Assembly: GCA_947383275.1 (NCBI GenBank)
Contig: CANDCW010000023.1
Span: 1 to 32,397 of the forward strand
DNA length: 32,397 bases
Direction of reading: 5' to 3'
From: an uncultured Bacillota bacterium
GTDB taxonomy: Bacteria > Bacillota > Clostridia > Oscillospirales > Oscillospiraceae
Below the pieces are notes generated by a model. The model was given only the letters and a program-made list of their open reading frames with translations, was not told the origin of the DNA and searched no databases. The position numbers and the translations under genes were made by a program. This document shows positions 1 through 8,411 of the stretch, one piece after another. Position 1 is the first letter of the stretch, and every line of letters starts with the position of its first letter.

Positions 1-2
1 CG

Positions 3-248
3 CCGGCCCCTGCGGCGCAGGCGGCTGGCGGCTCTTTTGGTAGACGGCTGGTAGATCTGGCTTGCGGCGTACAGCTGGGCGAAGCGCCCTTTTTTCACGC
101 TGGAACCGGCGTGCATTTTATCCCGAACCCGGCCAAATATAAAAGCGGCGCTCCATTTTTAAAGGAAGCGGATAACCAGGCGCTGACGAATGAGCCCCTG
201 CAGTACAAGGGGAAAAGCAAACATGAAACGCCCTATATGTGGAAATAA
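3..248 (+). CDS. C-terminal fragment of an unrecognised protein
   Basis: An open frame enters from the left window edge and ends at a TAA at 246-248, giving 81 residues. The readable part contains a Gly/Ala-rich stretch, then 'LGEAPFFHAGTGVHFIPNPA' and a charged, Lys-rich tail ending in 'HETPYMWK'. No family is recognised. The start lies outside the window, so it is unclear whether this is the end of an intact gene or another fragment like those around it. Its stop is only 5 bases from the stop of the convergent LRR remnant, which suggests the two 3' ends are close to their natural termini. Function unknown. Confidence 0.4.
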   Translation, partial: PAPAAQAAGGSFGRRLVDLACGVQLGEAPFFHAGTGVHFIPNPAKYKSGAPFLKEADNQALTNEPLQYKGKSKHETPYMWK

Positions 249-253
249 ATTGT

Positions 254-784
254 TTATGGCCTTGTCACCTGGAAGGTCCTTACATCCTCGGGGCAGTCCC
301 GCTCCAATTCCTGGAGGCACGCCTCGTCCCAGATCTCCACATTTTCAAGACCGGGAACGCGGAGCAGGGGGGTGTAGTCCATATCATGGCATTCGTTCAG
401 CGACAAGTTAGTCAGCCCCTTCAAACGTGTCAGCGGTTCCAGGGAGAGCTCCTCCAGGGCCGACAGGTTCAGCCACTCCAAGGCCTCTGTCTGGTCAATT
501 CCCTCCAAGGAATTGACATGGAACGACAGGCTCAGGATGGCCAGCTGGGGTAGGTTTAAACCGTCAAGGTCCTGTCCCTGGAAATCACCAACGGACAGGC
601 TTGCCAGGCTGTCCATTTCAGGCAGGGGAGACAGGTCGTTTATGCGGTTGTTGCCCAAGTAGAGGATTTGCAGATTATTGATTTCGCTCAAGGGGGTCAG
701 ATCTTCAATTCGGTTATCCGTCAGATATAAGGCCCTCAGGGGCAGGTTTTCCAGTGGGGACAGGTCGGTAATTTCCTGTTGGCA
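254..784 (-). pseudogene. Leucine-rich-repeat protein, C-terminal fragment
   Basis: About 173 residues of internalin-type leucine-rich repeats: units such as 'ITDLSPLENLPLRALYLTDN', 'IEDLTPLSEINNLQILYLGN' and 'INDLSPLPEMDSLASLSVGD', followed by more degenerate repeats and a capping tail with two Cys ending in 'FQVTRP'. The repeat register stops at about 775-784. Beyond that point the frame only continues as the antisense of a PtsI fragment, so the N-terminus (signal or anchor and first repeats) is missing. LRR domains of this type usually mediate protein binding at the cell surface. With no start codon or ribosome-binding site, this copy should not be expressed as a normal protein. Confidence 0.75.
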
Positions 785-787
785 TAG

Positions 788-1459
788 GTGATCCGTACCC
801 TGGACATCGGCGCGGACAAACAAGTGGACTACTTCCAGCTGAACAAGGAGGAGAACCCCGCCATGGGTCTGCGGGCCATCCGCATTTGCCTCAACCGGCC
901 TGAGGTGTTCCGCACTCAACTTCGGGCGCTGTACCGGGCCTCCGCCTTTGGCCGGATCGCCATCATGTTTCCCATGATTACCTCGGTCTGGGAGGTAAAG
1001 GAGTGCCAACGGGCCTGCAAGAGCGTAATGGCCGAGCTGACAAAAGAGGGTATCCCTTTCCGGGCGGACACTGAGGTCGGCATTATGATCGAGACCCCCG
1101 CCTCTATCTTTATGGCCGAGGACTTGGCCAAGCTGGTGGATTTCTTCTCCAGCGGAACCAATGACCTGACCCAATACATCCTGGCCTGTGACCGGCAGTG
1201 CAACGATTTGGGGAAGTTCTTTGACCCCCACCACCCCGCCGTCCTACGGGCCATCAAGCAGGCCGCCGACGCCGCCCATAAGGAGGGCATCTGGATCGGC
1301 ATCTGCGGCGAGCTGGCCGGGGACATCTCTCTGCTGCCCACCTTCCTGGCCATCGGCATCGACGAACTGTCTGTGTCCCCCTCGGTAGTGCTCCCCTTGC
1401 GGGCGGAGCTCCGAAAGAGTATTGCTAAGACTTGTACTTTGGAACGGCTGGAGGGCTGA
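788..1459 (+). pseudogene. ptsI: PTS enzyme I, C-terminal fragment
   Basis: The last 223 residues of phosphoenolpyruvate-protein phosphotransferase (enzyme I), out of about 570 in the family. It opens at 'VIRTLDIGADKQ' (family RTLDIGGDK) and keeps the Arg/Glu-rich PEP-binding barrel, the 'GTNDLTQY' signature and the active-site Cys loop 'GICGELAGD'. The usual Ile before GTNDLTQY is Ser here ('FFSSGTNDLTQY'). The HPr-binding and phospho-His domains are absent: the frame is closed by a TAG directly upstream at 785-787, where an antisense LRR gene begins. The GTG at 788 is an ordinary internal Val codon, not a credible start. The stop is 3 bases from the next gene, an original operon arrangement. 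Confidence 0.85.
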
Positions 1460-1462
1460 TGT

Positions 1463-2218
1463 ATGCAGACCTATTCTCTCGTCTTTCTGGATATTGACGG
1501 GACACTGCTGGACTCTAACCACCAGGTCATGCCAAAGACCAAGCAGATTCTAAACCGCCTGGAAAAGCGCGGTATTCCCATTATCCTCTGCTCCGCCCGG
1601 TCGCCGGGTGGGGTGGAGACAGTGGAAAAACAGGCGGGCATTCACGGCCCGATTGTCTGTTATGGCGGAAGTCTGATCCTGACTTCGGAGCGTTCTATTT
1701 TAGCTGACGAGGGAATCAGAAAAGAGACGGCGGCTGCCTTCAGGCAGTTTGTTCTGAAGCATTTTCCGGAAGTGGTACTCAACGCGTATATCTATGATGT
1801 CTGGCTGGTGGACGATGTGAACCACCCGGTTGTCCAGCGGGAGGCGCGAATTTCTCAATGTACCCCGTTGGCTGGTAGCCTTCAGTCAGCATCGGAAAAT
1901 GTTCCCCATATCCATAAGCTATTGGCGATCAGTTCGCAACAGCAAATCACAAAGCTGCAAAATATGGCGGCAAAGAAATTTCCCGAACTGACCTTAGTTC
2001 GTTCAGGCCCAACCTATCTGGAGGTCATGCCACAAGGGGTCTCCAAACGAAAGGCGGTAGAGCGGCTTCAGGAATACTATGGTGTAAGTCAAGCCGAAAT
2101 TGTGGCATTTGGCGATAATTTTGTTGATTTAGATATGCTCCAGTATGCGGGGCTGGGGGTTGCAATGGGGAACGCACCGGAGCCGGTGAAAGAGGCAGCG
2201 GCAAAATGCCAATGCTGA
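1463..2218 (+). pseudogene. Cof-type HAD phosphatase, 3'-truncated
   Basis: A Cof/YidA-type HAD-superfamily sugar-phosphate phosphatase. Residues 7-15 hold motif I ('FLDIDGTLLD' with the nucleophilic Asp). The mid region is the C2 cap, and the metal-binding motif IV 'FGDNFVDLDML' is near residue 215, followed by 'GVAMGNAPEPVKEAAAKC'. Family members continue some 20-30 residues past this ('...AxxxTxxNxxDGV...'), but here the frame ends two codons later at a junction near 2208. The start ATG has a GGAGG site in the end of ptsI, 3 bases upstream, so the two were co-transcribed. All catalytic motifs survive, so residual activity cannot be excluded, but loss of the last helix makes it doubtful. 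Confidence 0.75.
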
Positions 2219-2315
2219 CAATCACGATACCGATAATCAGCCCCGTCACCATGCTTTGCATAGCGGTCAGGGAGGACGCCACGGCTTCATAGGCGGTGGT
2301 GTCAACTGTCAGCAT
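2205..2315 (-). pseudogene. Fragment of a membrane protein, ABC permease (FtsX/MacB-like)
   Basis: About 35 residues read 'DTTAYEAVASSLTAMQSMVT' followed by 'GLIIGIVIVSIGI', i.e. a soluble helix running into a transmembrane helix. This is the pattern just before the second or third TM segment of FtsX-type ABC permeases. Both ends are lost: one side meets the cut end of the HAD gene (about 2208), the other runs into an integrase-like stretch (about 2316). No ribosome-binding site. The family assignment rests on a short motif and is tentative. Confidence 0.4.
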
Positions 2316-2391
2316 GAAGCAGCCCCAGTCCCGCCCGGTCCAGGACCCGGTACAGCATCTGGATTACGCTGTCTAGAACGAGCTGATTTCC
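2316..2391 (-). pseudogene. Tyrosine-integrase remnant
   Basis: In one minus-strand frame the segment reads 'LVLDSVIQMLYRVLDRAGL'. This matches the integrase segment preceding the catalytic His-x-x-Arg in phage/ICE tyrosine recombinases, and the better preserved copy at 21371-21624 of this window reads 'ISPDSVIQMLHQVLKRAGLP'. Only about 25 codons are left, without the catalytic residues. It sits exactly at a breakpoint between two unrelated gene fragments. Confidence 0.4.
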
Positions 2392-2443
2392 CTTGGAAGA
2401 TATTGGTAACCAAATCAACTACTTCGACTTTTGAGCTATCTGT

Positions 2444-3496
2444 TTATAAGCTGTCCCGATATTGCGATGGCGTGACTCCCACCTCCGCTTTAAACAGGGC
2501 AGCAAAATATTTAGAGGTATGGAACCCCGATTTTTCAGCCACCTCATAAATTTTCAGGCTGGGGTCCATCAGGAGCCTCTTGGCCTGCTCAATGCGATAA
2601 CTCAGAATATAATCGCTGATATTCTCCCCGGTCTCCCGCTTGAATATTTTAGACAGATAGTTGGGATGGACGTAGGTAATTTTAGAGAGAACCTCCAAGC
2701 TGATCTCAGAAGCGTAATTTTCCCGGATAAACTGCCTGACCAGCCGCACCATACGGCTGCTCTCCGTGTCATTCTGCCGCTGTACCGGTTCCGCCCCAAT
2801 CAGGCTCCGGTAAACGTCTGGAAGCTGATCCGCAAAAACACTCTGGACGTTCAGTCCATAGGAAGCAGCCGCGGACCGAATCTCTTCCTCCTCATACCTC
2901 CCTGAAATCACACAGCAGTACCTGCTCCCACAGGCAAGGGTGTAGACATCCCCCGAAAATCCGGATAGCTGCTCAGTCCATTTTTTCCGGGCTGCGTCTT
3001 CCCCTGTCTCCCGTTCTCCGTGCACAACAAGCACCGAATTGCCCAGGTCAAGTCTCTGCCGCAGATACTGCCTGTGGTCCTCCTCCAAAAATTCATAGTC
3101 CTGCAGATAACCGGTCAGGCACGTCTGCTTGATCGCATGTACATTTTTTCTGACGCGGCTGAGAAGCTCTTTCAGTCTGGACGGGCTGACCGGCTTCAGC
3201 AGATAATCCGCCACGCCGTGCTGAATTGCCATCTGAGCATAGGAGAAGTCCGCATAGCCGCTGACAATTACAATCTGCTGGCAGCAGGTATCAAGCTTTT
3301 GGATCATCTCCAACCCGCTCACTTTAGGCATTCTGATGTCGGTAAAAATAATGTCGTACACGGCTTTTTCGCACAAGGCCAACGCCTCTGCCCCGTTTGA
3401 GGCGGTTTGGACAAGGGCCTGATTTTCCAGCCGCCGGACCAGCGCCGCCAGACCCTCTCTGGCCTTTGGCTCATCTTCTACAATTAATATCCTCAT
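2444..3496 (-). CDS. YesN-type response regulator, receiver + AraC DNA-binding domain
   Basis: 350 residues. Residues 1-120 form a receiver domain: acidic pocket 'VEDE' (7-9), phosphorylatable Asp53 in 'FTDIRMP', Ser/Thr switch in 'IVSGYADF' and Lys in 'LLKPVS'. Residues about 250-350 are a double helix-turn-helix AraC/XylS domain ('ISLEVLSKITYVHPNYLSKI', 'IYEVAEKSGFHTSKYFAALF'). The start at 3496 is chosen over an upstream in-frame ATG because a GGAGGTG site lies 7 bases before it. It begins 1 base beyond the stop of the NhaC-kinase gene, so the pair is translationally coupled and is the obvious cognate partner. It probably activates transcription of the transporter/molybdoenzyme operon upstream in the same unit; that target is an inference. 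Confidence 0.93.
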   Translation of the reverse strand: MRILIVEDEPKAREGLAALVRRLENQALVQTASNGAEALALCEKAVYDIIFTDIRMPKVSGLEMIQKLDTCCQQIVIVSGYADFSYAQMAIQHGVADYLLKPVSPSRLKELLSRVRKNVHAIKQTCLTGYLQDYEFLEEDHRQYLRQRLDLGNSVLVVHGERETGEDAARKKWTEQLSGFSGDVYTLACGSRYCCVISGRYEEEEIRSAAASYGLNVQSVFADQLPDVYRSLIGAEPVQRQNDTESSRMVRLVRQFIRENYASEISLEVLSKITYVHPNYLSKIFKRETGENISDYILSYRIEQAKRLLMDPSLKIYEVAEKSGFHTSKYFAALFKAEVGVTPSQYRDSL

Positions 3497-3497
3497 G

Positions 3498-5948
3498 CTA
3501 CACCTCCGAATCGGCGGGAATTTCCACAATCACCCGTGTATATTCCCCCTCCCTGCTTTCCAGCAAAAGCCGGGACTCATCTCCGCACATATATCTCAGA
3601 CGCTGATTGACGTTTACCAGTCCGATATGGGTTCCCTGTTCTCCGGCGTACTCCTTTTGGGACAGCCGGAGCCTGAGGCGCGTCAGCTGCTCCGCTGGTA
3701 TCCCCCGCCCGCTATCCTCTACAACAATTCTGACCCGAGCGCCCTCCCTCCCGGCAAAAATACGCACCGTACCGTGCTCTTGATCCTCCAGCCCGTGGGA
3801 AAAGGCGTTTTCCACAATCGGCTGCAGGAGCATTCTGGGTACCAGCAGCTCGTCAAGCTCTTTGGGACAGTCCAGCACATAGTCAAGGCGGTCCCCAAAG
3901 CGGTTTTTCTGAATCTTCAAATAGTTTTCCGCTTGTAAAAACTCCAGCGACAAATAGACCTGGCTGGAATACTGATCCAGGCTGTAATGGAGCATGTCGG
4001 ACAGGGCCAGCAGAACCTCGCTGATCTCATATTCCTCTTTCTCCACCAGCTCCCAGTTGATGGAGTCCAGCGCGTTATACAAAAAGTGAGGGCTGATTTG
4101 TGACTGAAGGGCCTTCAATCTCGCGTCCCGCTCGCTGATCTGAAGCCGCAGTGTCTTATTGATCAGCTTGTCCAGCTCTGTTTTCATCTGGTGGAAGGTA
4201 TGATTCAGCATTCCAATTTCATCATCGCCTGTCTCGGGCAGCGAGGTTGTCTGAAAATCACCTGCCTGAAGCTTTTCCATATCCTCCGCCAGGGCGCGAA
4301 TACCGCGGGATATGTTGTTTGAAATAATACAAGCGGTGCAAACGGAGATGATAACCATAATCACAGCCAGCCTGAATACCCCCAGCTCCCCCAGTCCAAA
4401 TCCTTCCGGAAGGCCCTGGTACTGCGCCGTATCAGCCTGCATGGAGTGAAATGACAGGCTGAGCACGGCGGTGGGAACAATGCTTATCACCAGGAAGGAC
4501 AGCAGCAGCTTGTTGCGAAGATTGTTTCTGATTTTATACCGCTGATACCACTTTGGCTGCGGGTGCTCTTCCTGTTCCTGTGTGATAGCACCGATTCCGA
4601 ACCGACACATACACAGGGATACCACAGGATTCAGCAGATTTAAAATCACAAAGGGGGCGTATTCCCTCACCGGGACGCCCAATGTTTCAGAGATAAACAC
4701 CCCGGCCGCGGTCCACGGGATCAGGGGGGCGGACAGCGTTGCGCTCTCCTCAATGGTCCGGGACAGCATGGTAAAGGAGAGTCCGTATTTTTTATAAAGA
4801 TCCCGGTAGATGTCGCCGTTCAGCACAATGCTCAGGTAATTGTCAGAAAAAATGCAGTTTCCCAGCACACAGGTAAACATGGTTGACAGTATCAGCGCAA
4901 AGTCAGACTTCAAATACCTCCAGCTGTGGCTGATAACGCTGGAGAGAAACCCCGTTTTCTGCAGCGCGCCGCCCAGGCAGACGGCCAGAAGGCACAGGTA
5001 GAAGCCCTGGATCATGGCGTCAATCCCACCCCAGCTTAACAGGTTATCCAATACAGATACCCCGGTCCGGGTATTTTCACCGGACATGAGGGCGCCCATA
5101 GCGGCCGAAAAGGTGCTGTGCTGAACCAGTATGCTGCACACCACCCCGGACCCTATTCCGGACAGCAGCGCCACAAACACATGGACCTGAAGAAAACACA
5201 GCAGCATAAGAATCAGCGGAGGGAGAAAGGTAAGGAAGCTCAGCTCATACCGGCCGGACAGCCCCAGCTGCATCTGGCGCAGAACCTCCGCGTCCATTTC
5301 AGCCTCGCTGGACAAGACCCGGTTCAATATGCCGAACACCAGAAACGTCAGGGCGTAAGTTGGCAGGGTGGTGCGGGCCATAGCCCGAATGTGGGGGTAG
5401 ACGTCCACATTGGCTACGGTGGTGGTCAGCAGCGTGGAGTCGGAGATGGGGGACATCTTGTCTCCAAACCAGGCTCCCGAGACAATACTCCCCACCACCA
5501 GTCCGGCGGGCAGGTCGATCCCTCCCCCCTTGGCTACCCCCATAATCACAATACCGATGGTGCCCACCGTCCCCCAGGAGGTCCCAATAATCAGCGCCAC
5601 CAGGCTGCACATCAGAAAAGAGGATATCAGGAAGTACCTGGGGTTCAGGATATTCAGCCCGTGATACAGCAGCGTGGGAATGGTACCGCAGTGGATCCAT
5701 ACCCCGATCAGCGCGCCCACCAGCGGAAAGAAGAGCAGCCCGGTCAGTGCCTGGGCGCAGCCGACGGACATGCCCTCCACCAGGTCGTTGACCTGCAGCC
5801 CGTCCACCCTTGCAACTGTGGCCACGTAGATCATATCCAAAAACAGCAGCAGCGTAATATCCAGATGGAGGACAAACAGCCCAAGAAATAAAATGACAAT
5901 GGCGCCAAGGGTTCCGACGAGAGACAGCTTCAAGGATGGCTGCCGCAT
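3498..5948 (-). CDS. NhaC-family antiporter fused to a sensor histidine kinase
   Basis: 816 residues in one uninterrupted frame. Residues 1-455 are a complete NhaC-type Na+/H+ antiporter, collinear with the neighbouring stand-alone transporter and keeping its signature 'FGDKMSPISDST' (161-172), 'GTSWGTVGT' (122-130) and 'FSDNYLSIVLNG' (367-378). Residues about 480-500 and 523-543 are two further membrane helices separated by only about 20 residues. A HAMP-like linker follows (545-600), then a LytS/YesM His_kinase domain with phosphoacceptor His621 in 'ISPHFLYNALDS', and a HATPase_c domain with the N box 'PIVENAFSHG' (Asn714) and G box 'EDSGRGIP' (744-751). The tiny extracellular loop leaves the transporter domain as the likely ligand sensor. 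Start ATG with an upstream GGAAGTGA. It could still transport as well as signal. Confidence 0.93.
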   Translation of the reverse strand: MRQPSLKLSLVGTLGAIVILFLGLFVLHLDITLLLFLDMIYVATVARVDGLQVNDLVEGMSVGCAQALTGLLFFPLVGALIGVWIHCGTIPTLLYHGLNILNPRYFLISSFLMCSLVALIIGTSWGTVGTIGIVIMGVAKGGGIDLPAGLVVGSIVSGAWFGDKMSPISDSTLLTTTVANVDVYPHIRAMARTTLPTYALTFLVFGILNRVLSSEAEMDAEVLRQMQLGLSGRYELSFLTFLPPLILMLLCFLQVHVFVALLSGIGSGVVCSILVQHSTFSAAMGALMSGENTRTGVSVLDNLLSWGGIDAMIQGFYLCLLAVCLGGALQKTGFLSSVISHSWRYLKSDFALILSTMFTCVLGNCIFSDNYLSIVLNGDIYRDLYKKYGLSFTMLSRTIEESATLSAPLIPWTAAGVFISETLGVPVREYAPFVILNLLNPVVSLCMCRFGIGAITQEQEEHPQPKWYQRYKIRNNLRNKLLLSFLVISIVPTAVLSLSFHSMQADTAQYQGLPEGFGLGELGVFRLAVIMVIISVCTACIISNNISRGIRALAEDMEKLQAGDFQTTSLPETGDDEIGMLNHTFHQMKTELDKLINKTLRLQISERDARLKALQSQISPHFLYNALDSINWELVEKEEYEISEVLLALSDMLHYSLDQYSSQVYLSLEFLQAENYLKIQKNRFGDRLDYVLDCPKELDELLVPRMLLQPIVENAFSHGLEDQEHGTVRIFAGREGARVRIVVEDSGRGIPAEQLTRLRLRLSQKEYAGEQGTHIGLVNVNQRLRYMCGDESRLLLESREGEYTRVIVEIPADSEV

Positions 5949-5991
5949 TACAGATCACTTCCATTCTGATGTTCCTAAAAACAGAAAAGCG

Positions 5992-6027
5992 CCATCCCCC
6001 CTTTTAGCAGGTAAAGGGGGGGGATGG
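5992..6027 (-). terminator. Rho-independent terminator/attenuator after nhaC
   Basis: A strong hairpin with arms CCATCCCCCCTTTTA (5992-6006) and TAAAGGGGGGGGATGG (6012-6027) and a 5-base loop. Read on the minus strand it is followed by CGCTTTTCTGTTTTT, the T-rich tract expected after a terminator. It lies between the stop of the stand-alone antiporter (6110) and the start of the antiporter-kinase fusion (5948), so it probably lowers sensor expression relative to the transporter and enzyme genes. Confidence 0.75.
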
Positions 6028-6109
6028 TATTAACACAGAAGAGGGTACAGACGCGGCGGATGCCGCCGGAGTCCAGAGGGATGAACCCCGATGGAGGTCC
6101 CCGCCCGTC

Positions 6110-7516
6110 TTATGCTTTGCTTTTCTTTTTCGCCCCGTTGACGTACAGCAGGCCAATTCCGGTGGCCGCGCTCGCCAGACCCACAATGGGACTGACAAAG
6201 TTCAGCACGCAGTAGGGGGTGTACTGGGCCACGGTCACGCCCAGAGTGCCGGTCAGAAATGCGGCGGCGGGGGTCCAGGGGATCATGGGAACCGTCATGG
6301 TGGCGGTCTCCTCAATGGTCCGGGACAGCATGCTCCGGTCCAGACCCCGCTCGTCAAATAGGTCGCGGTACAAGTTGCCGTTCAGAATCATGCTCAGGTA
6401 GTTGTCTGCAAACATCATATTGCTCAGCACACAGGACACCATTGTGGTGAATACCAGGGCCACATTGCTGCGCAGGTATTTGGCCACATTCTCAATGATC
6501 ACATGCAGGAACTGGGTCTTGGTAAGTGTTCCGCCCATGCAGACGGCCACCAGGCACAGGAACATGGAACTCATCATGCTGTTCATACCGCCGCGGTTGA
6601 CCAGAGTGTTGACCTCCGCGATGGCGGTCTCCATATGCACACCGTTCATAATGGCGGACATGGTGTCCATCAGGGAGTTGCCCTGCACCGCCACACTGCA
6701 GAATGCGCCGGCGGTAATGGCGCCCAGCAGGGAGATGAAGGCGTGGGTCCGCATAACACAGAGCACGACCAGCACCACAGGGGGCAGGAACACCAGAATG
6801 TTGATCCTGAAGTTGGCTGCAAGCGTCTCCTGGATGGGATGAATGACATCATAGTTCAAGGTGGCGTTGCCCGCGTAGAAGAAATTGATGATGCCAAAGA
6901 TTACAGTGGAGATCAGAAAGGCGGGAATGGTGGTATACGCCATGCCGCGGATGTGGTTGTACACATCGGTCTCCGCAGAGGTGGCGGACAGGACGGTGGA
7001 GTCGGAGATGGGGGACATTTTGTCTCCAAACCAGGCCCCCGAGATGATGCTGCCGGCCACCACGCCGATGGGAATGCTCAGGTTGCTGCTGATGGCCACG
7101 CCGGCAATGGCCAGGCCCACCGTGCCCACCGTACCCCAGGAGGTGCCGATCAGCAGAGACAGCGCGCTGCAGATCAGGAACGAGGAAATGAGGAAAAAGC
7201 GGGGATTCAGTATGTTCAGGCCGTAGTATACCAGGGCGGGAATGGTGCCGCCGATGATCCAGCTGCCAATGATGGCGCCCACAAGCGGGAAGAACAGCAG
7301 GCCGACCAGGGCCTTGGACACCCCCTCCTGCATTCCTTCGATCAGCCCGTTCAGAGTCACACCGTTGAAGCGGCCCAGGATGCCCACATAGACAATGCTG
7401 ACAGTCAGAGCAATGATCACGTCAATCTTGAAAATCAGAACACAAGAAAGCAGAATCACTAGAACACCGAGGACACCAATCAGCGCCAGCTTAAGGGACG
7501 GTTTCTTTGTTTCCAT
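6110..7516 (-). CDS. NhaC-family Na+/H+ (or organic acid) antiporter
   Basis: 468 residues, polytopic, with the NhaC-family hallmarks 'LLFFPLVGAIIGSWIIGGTI' (73-92), 'GTSWGTVGTVG' (124-134), 'WFGDKMSPISDST' (162-174) and 'FADNYLSMILNG' (369-380). The family includes Na+/H+ antiporters and the malate/lactate antiporter MleN, so the cargo cannot be read from sequence. The start at 7516 is preferred over an upstream in-frame ATG because AAGGAGT lies about 8 bases before it. It follows the EamA gene by 16 bases and is itself followed by a terminator. Residues 1-455 align along their whole length with the transporter half of the neighbouring sensor kinase, so one probably arose from the other by duplication. 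A job in moving the substrate, product or Na+ linked to the molybdoenzyme is inferred. Confidence 0.9.
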   Translation of the reverse strand: METKKPSLKLALIGVLGVLVILLSCVLIFKIDVIIALTVSIVYVGILGRFNGVTLNGLIEGMQEGVSKALVGLLFFPLVGAIIGSWIIGGTIPALVYYGLNILNPRFFLISSFLICSALSLLIGTSWGTVGTVGLAIAGVAISSNLSIPIGVVAGSIISGAWFGDKMSPISDSTVLSATSAETDVYNHIRGMAYTTIPAFLISTVIFGIINFFYAGNATLNYDVIHPIQETLAANFRINILVFLPPVVLVVLCVMRTHAFISLLGAITAGAFCSVAVQGNSLMDTMSAIMNGVHMETAIAEVNTLVNRGGMNSMMSSMFLCLVAVCMGGTLTKTQFLHVIIENVAKYLRSNVALVFTTMVSCVLSNMMFADNYLSMILNGNLYRDLFDERGLDRSMLSRTIEETATMTVPMIPWTPAAAFLTGTLGVTVAQYTPYCVLNFVSPIVGLASAATGIGLLYVNGAKKKSKA

Positions 7517-7532
7517 ATAGTACACTCCTTTT

Positions 7533-8405
7533 TTAATTTTCCCTGCGTATATCAAAATACGTCAGGGCAACACCCACACACAGCAAACAAAATCCTAACG
7601 TATGCAGTCCGGAACTGGCTCCCTCAAACACAATGCTCCGGGCAAGCATGCAGCATATAGGTACCGCACTGAAAACAATTCCGGACGAGATGGCGTCAGA
7701 CGTCCGAAGCCTTTGAAACAGGACAGGCATACCCGCCCCCCAGAGGCAGGACCCTGCCAGAAACAGCACCAGCGCCGCTCCATCCGGGACGGAATATCCG
7801 GCGGGGTCAAGAGTGGCAGCCGGGAGGGCGATTACCCCGCCCATCAGGTTCTGCCAGCCGAGTATAAAATCCGCCGGATACTCCGCCATCAAATCCAGGG
7901 TCAGTATCACAGATAAGGTCCAGCACAAGAGCAGTCCCAGCAGCAGCGAACCCCAAACCGGAGCCGGCACGCCCAGGGGGGAGAGCTGCACCACGCAGAC
8001 CGCGCCGATTGAGATGATCCCTACGCACAGTATGGTCCTCTGCCGGATATAAAGCTCTTTTACCAGGGAGAATCCAATCAGGCAGGTCAAGCTCTGCAGG
8101 GAAAATACAGCGGTCAACTCCGCCACCCCTATATAGGCCGCAAAATAGGAGGCACAGACGAAGTACAGCGCATAAAAGGCCGCTGCCGCCGCTGCCGGAG
8201 GCAGACTCTCTCTGTTCCATTTCACTCCGGGTCTGCGGCGGAGCCTTCGCGAGAGAAGCAGCTCGCCGCCGGACACCAGCATGGACGCCGCCGCGAACAG
8301 CCCCGCCGGGCCGGCGTCTGACACAGCCGCCGTTCCATAAAAGCTGAAACACCAGGCCAGCGCGGCCACGGCCAGCGGCCAGACGCAGTTTTTATGTCTC
8401 GACAT
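7533..8405 (-). CDS. EamA/DMT-family transporter
   Basis: 290 residues with about ten closely spaced hydrophobic helices and very short loops, in two halves: the layout of the drug/metabolite transporter (EamA) superfamily. The conserved helix breaks such as 'YVCASYFAAYIGVAELTAVF'-type (here FVCASYFAAYIGVAELTAVF) and the C-terminal 'SSGIVFSAVPICCMLAR' support this. The last residues are a short basic tail. It begins 6 bases past the stop of the molybdoenzyme and ends 16 bases before the antiporter start, so it belongs to the same transcript. Family members export small metabolites or amino acids; here it may remove or take up the enzyme's substrate or product. The ribosome-binding site is weak (GGATGATG), so coupling to the upstream gene is likely. 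Confidence 0.85.
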   Translation of the reverse strand: MSRHKNCVWPLAVAALAWCFSFYGTAAVSDAGPAGLFAAASMLVSGGELLLSRRLRRRPGVKWNRESLPPAAAAAAFYALYFVCASYFAAYIGVAELTAVFSLQSLTCLIGFSLVKELYIRQRTILCVGIISIGAVCVVQLSPLGVPAPVWGSLLLGLLLCWTLSVILTLDLMAEYPADFILGWQNLMGGVIALPAATLDPAGYSVPDGAALVLFLAGSCLWGAGMPVLFQRLRTSDAISSGIVFSAVPICCMLARSIVFEGASSGLHTLGFCLLCVGVALTYFDIRREN

Positions 8406-8411
8406 GGAGCA

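Noticed and set aside
254..1234. A continuous 326-codon minus-strand frame
   Set aside because: Its first roughly 150 codons are the antisense of the PtsI fragment; only the LRR part after about 784 is real coding sequence.
5118..5891. Plus-strand frames opposite the NhaC-kinase gene
   Set aside because: His/Gln/Gly-rich translations typical of antisense to membrane-protein codons; no start signals.
6503..7462. A 319-codon plus-strand frame opposite nhaC
   Set aside because: Same antisense composition, and the other strand has a full NhaC family match.
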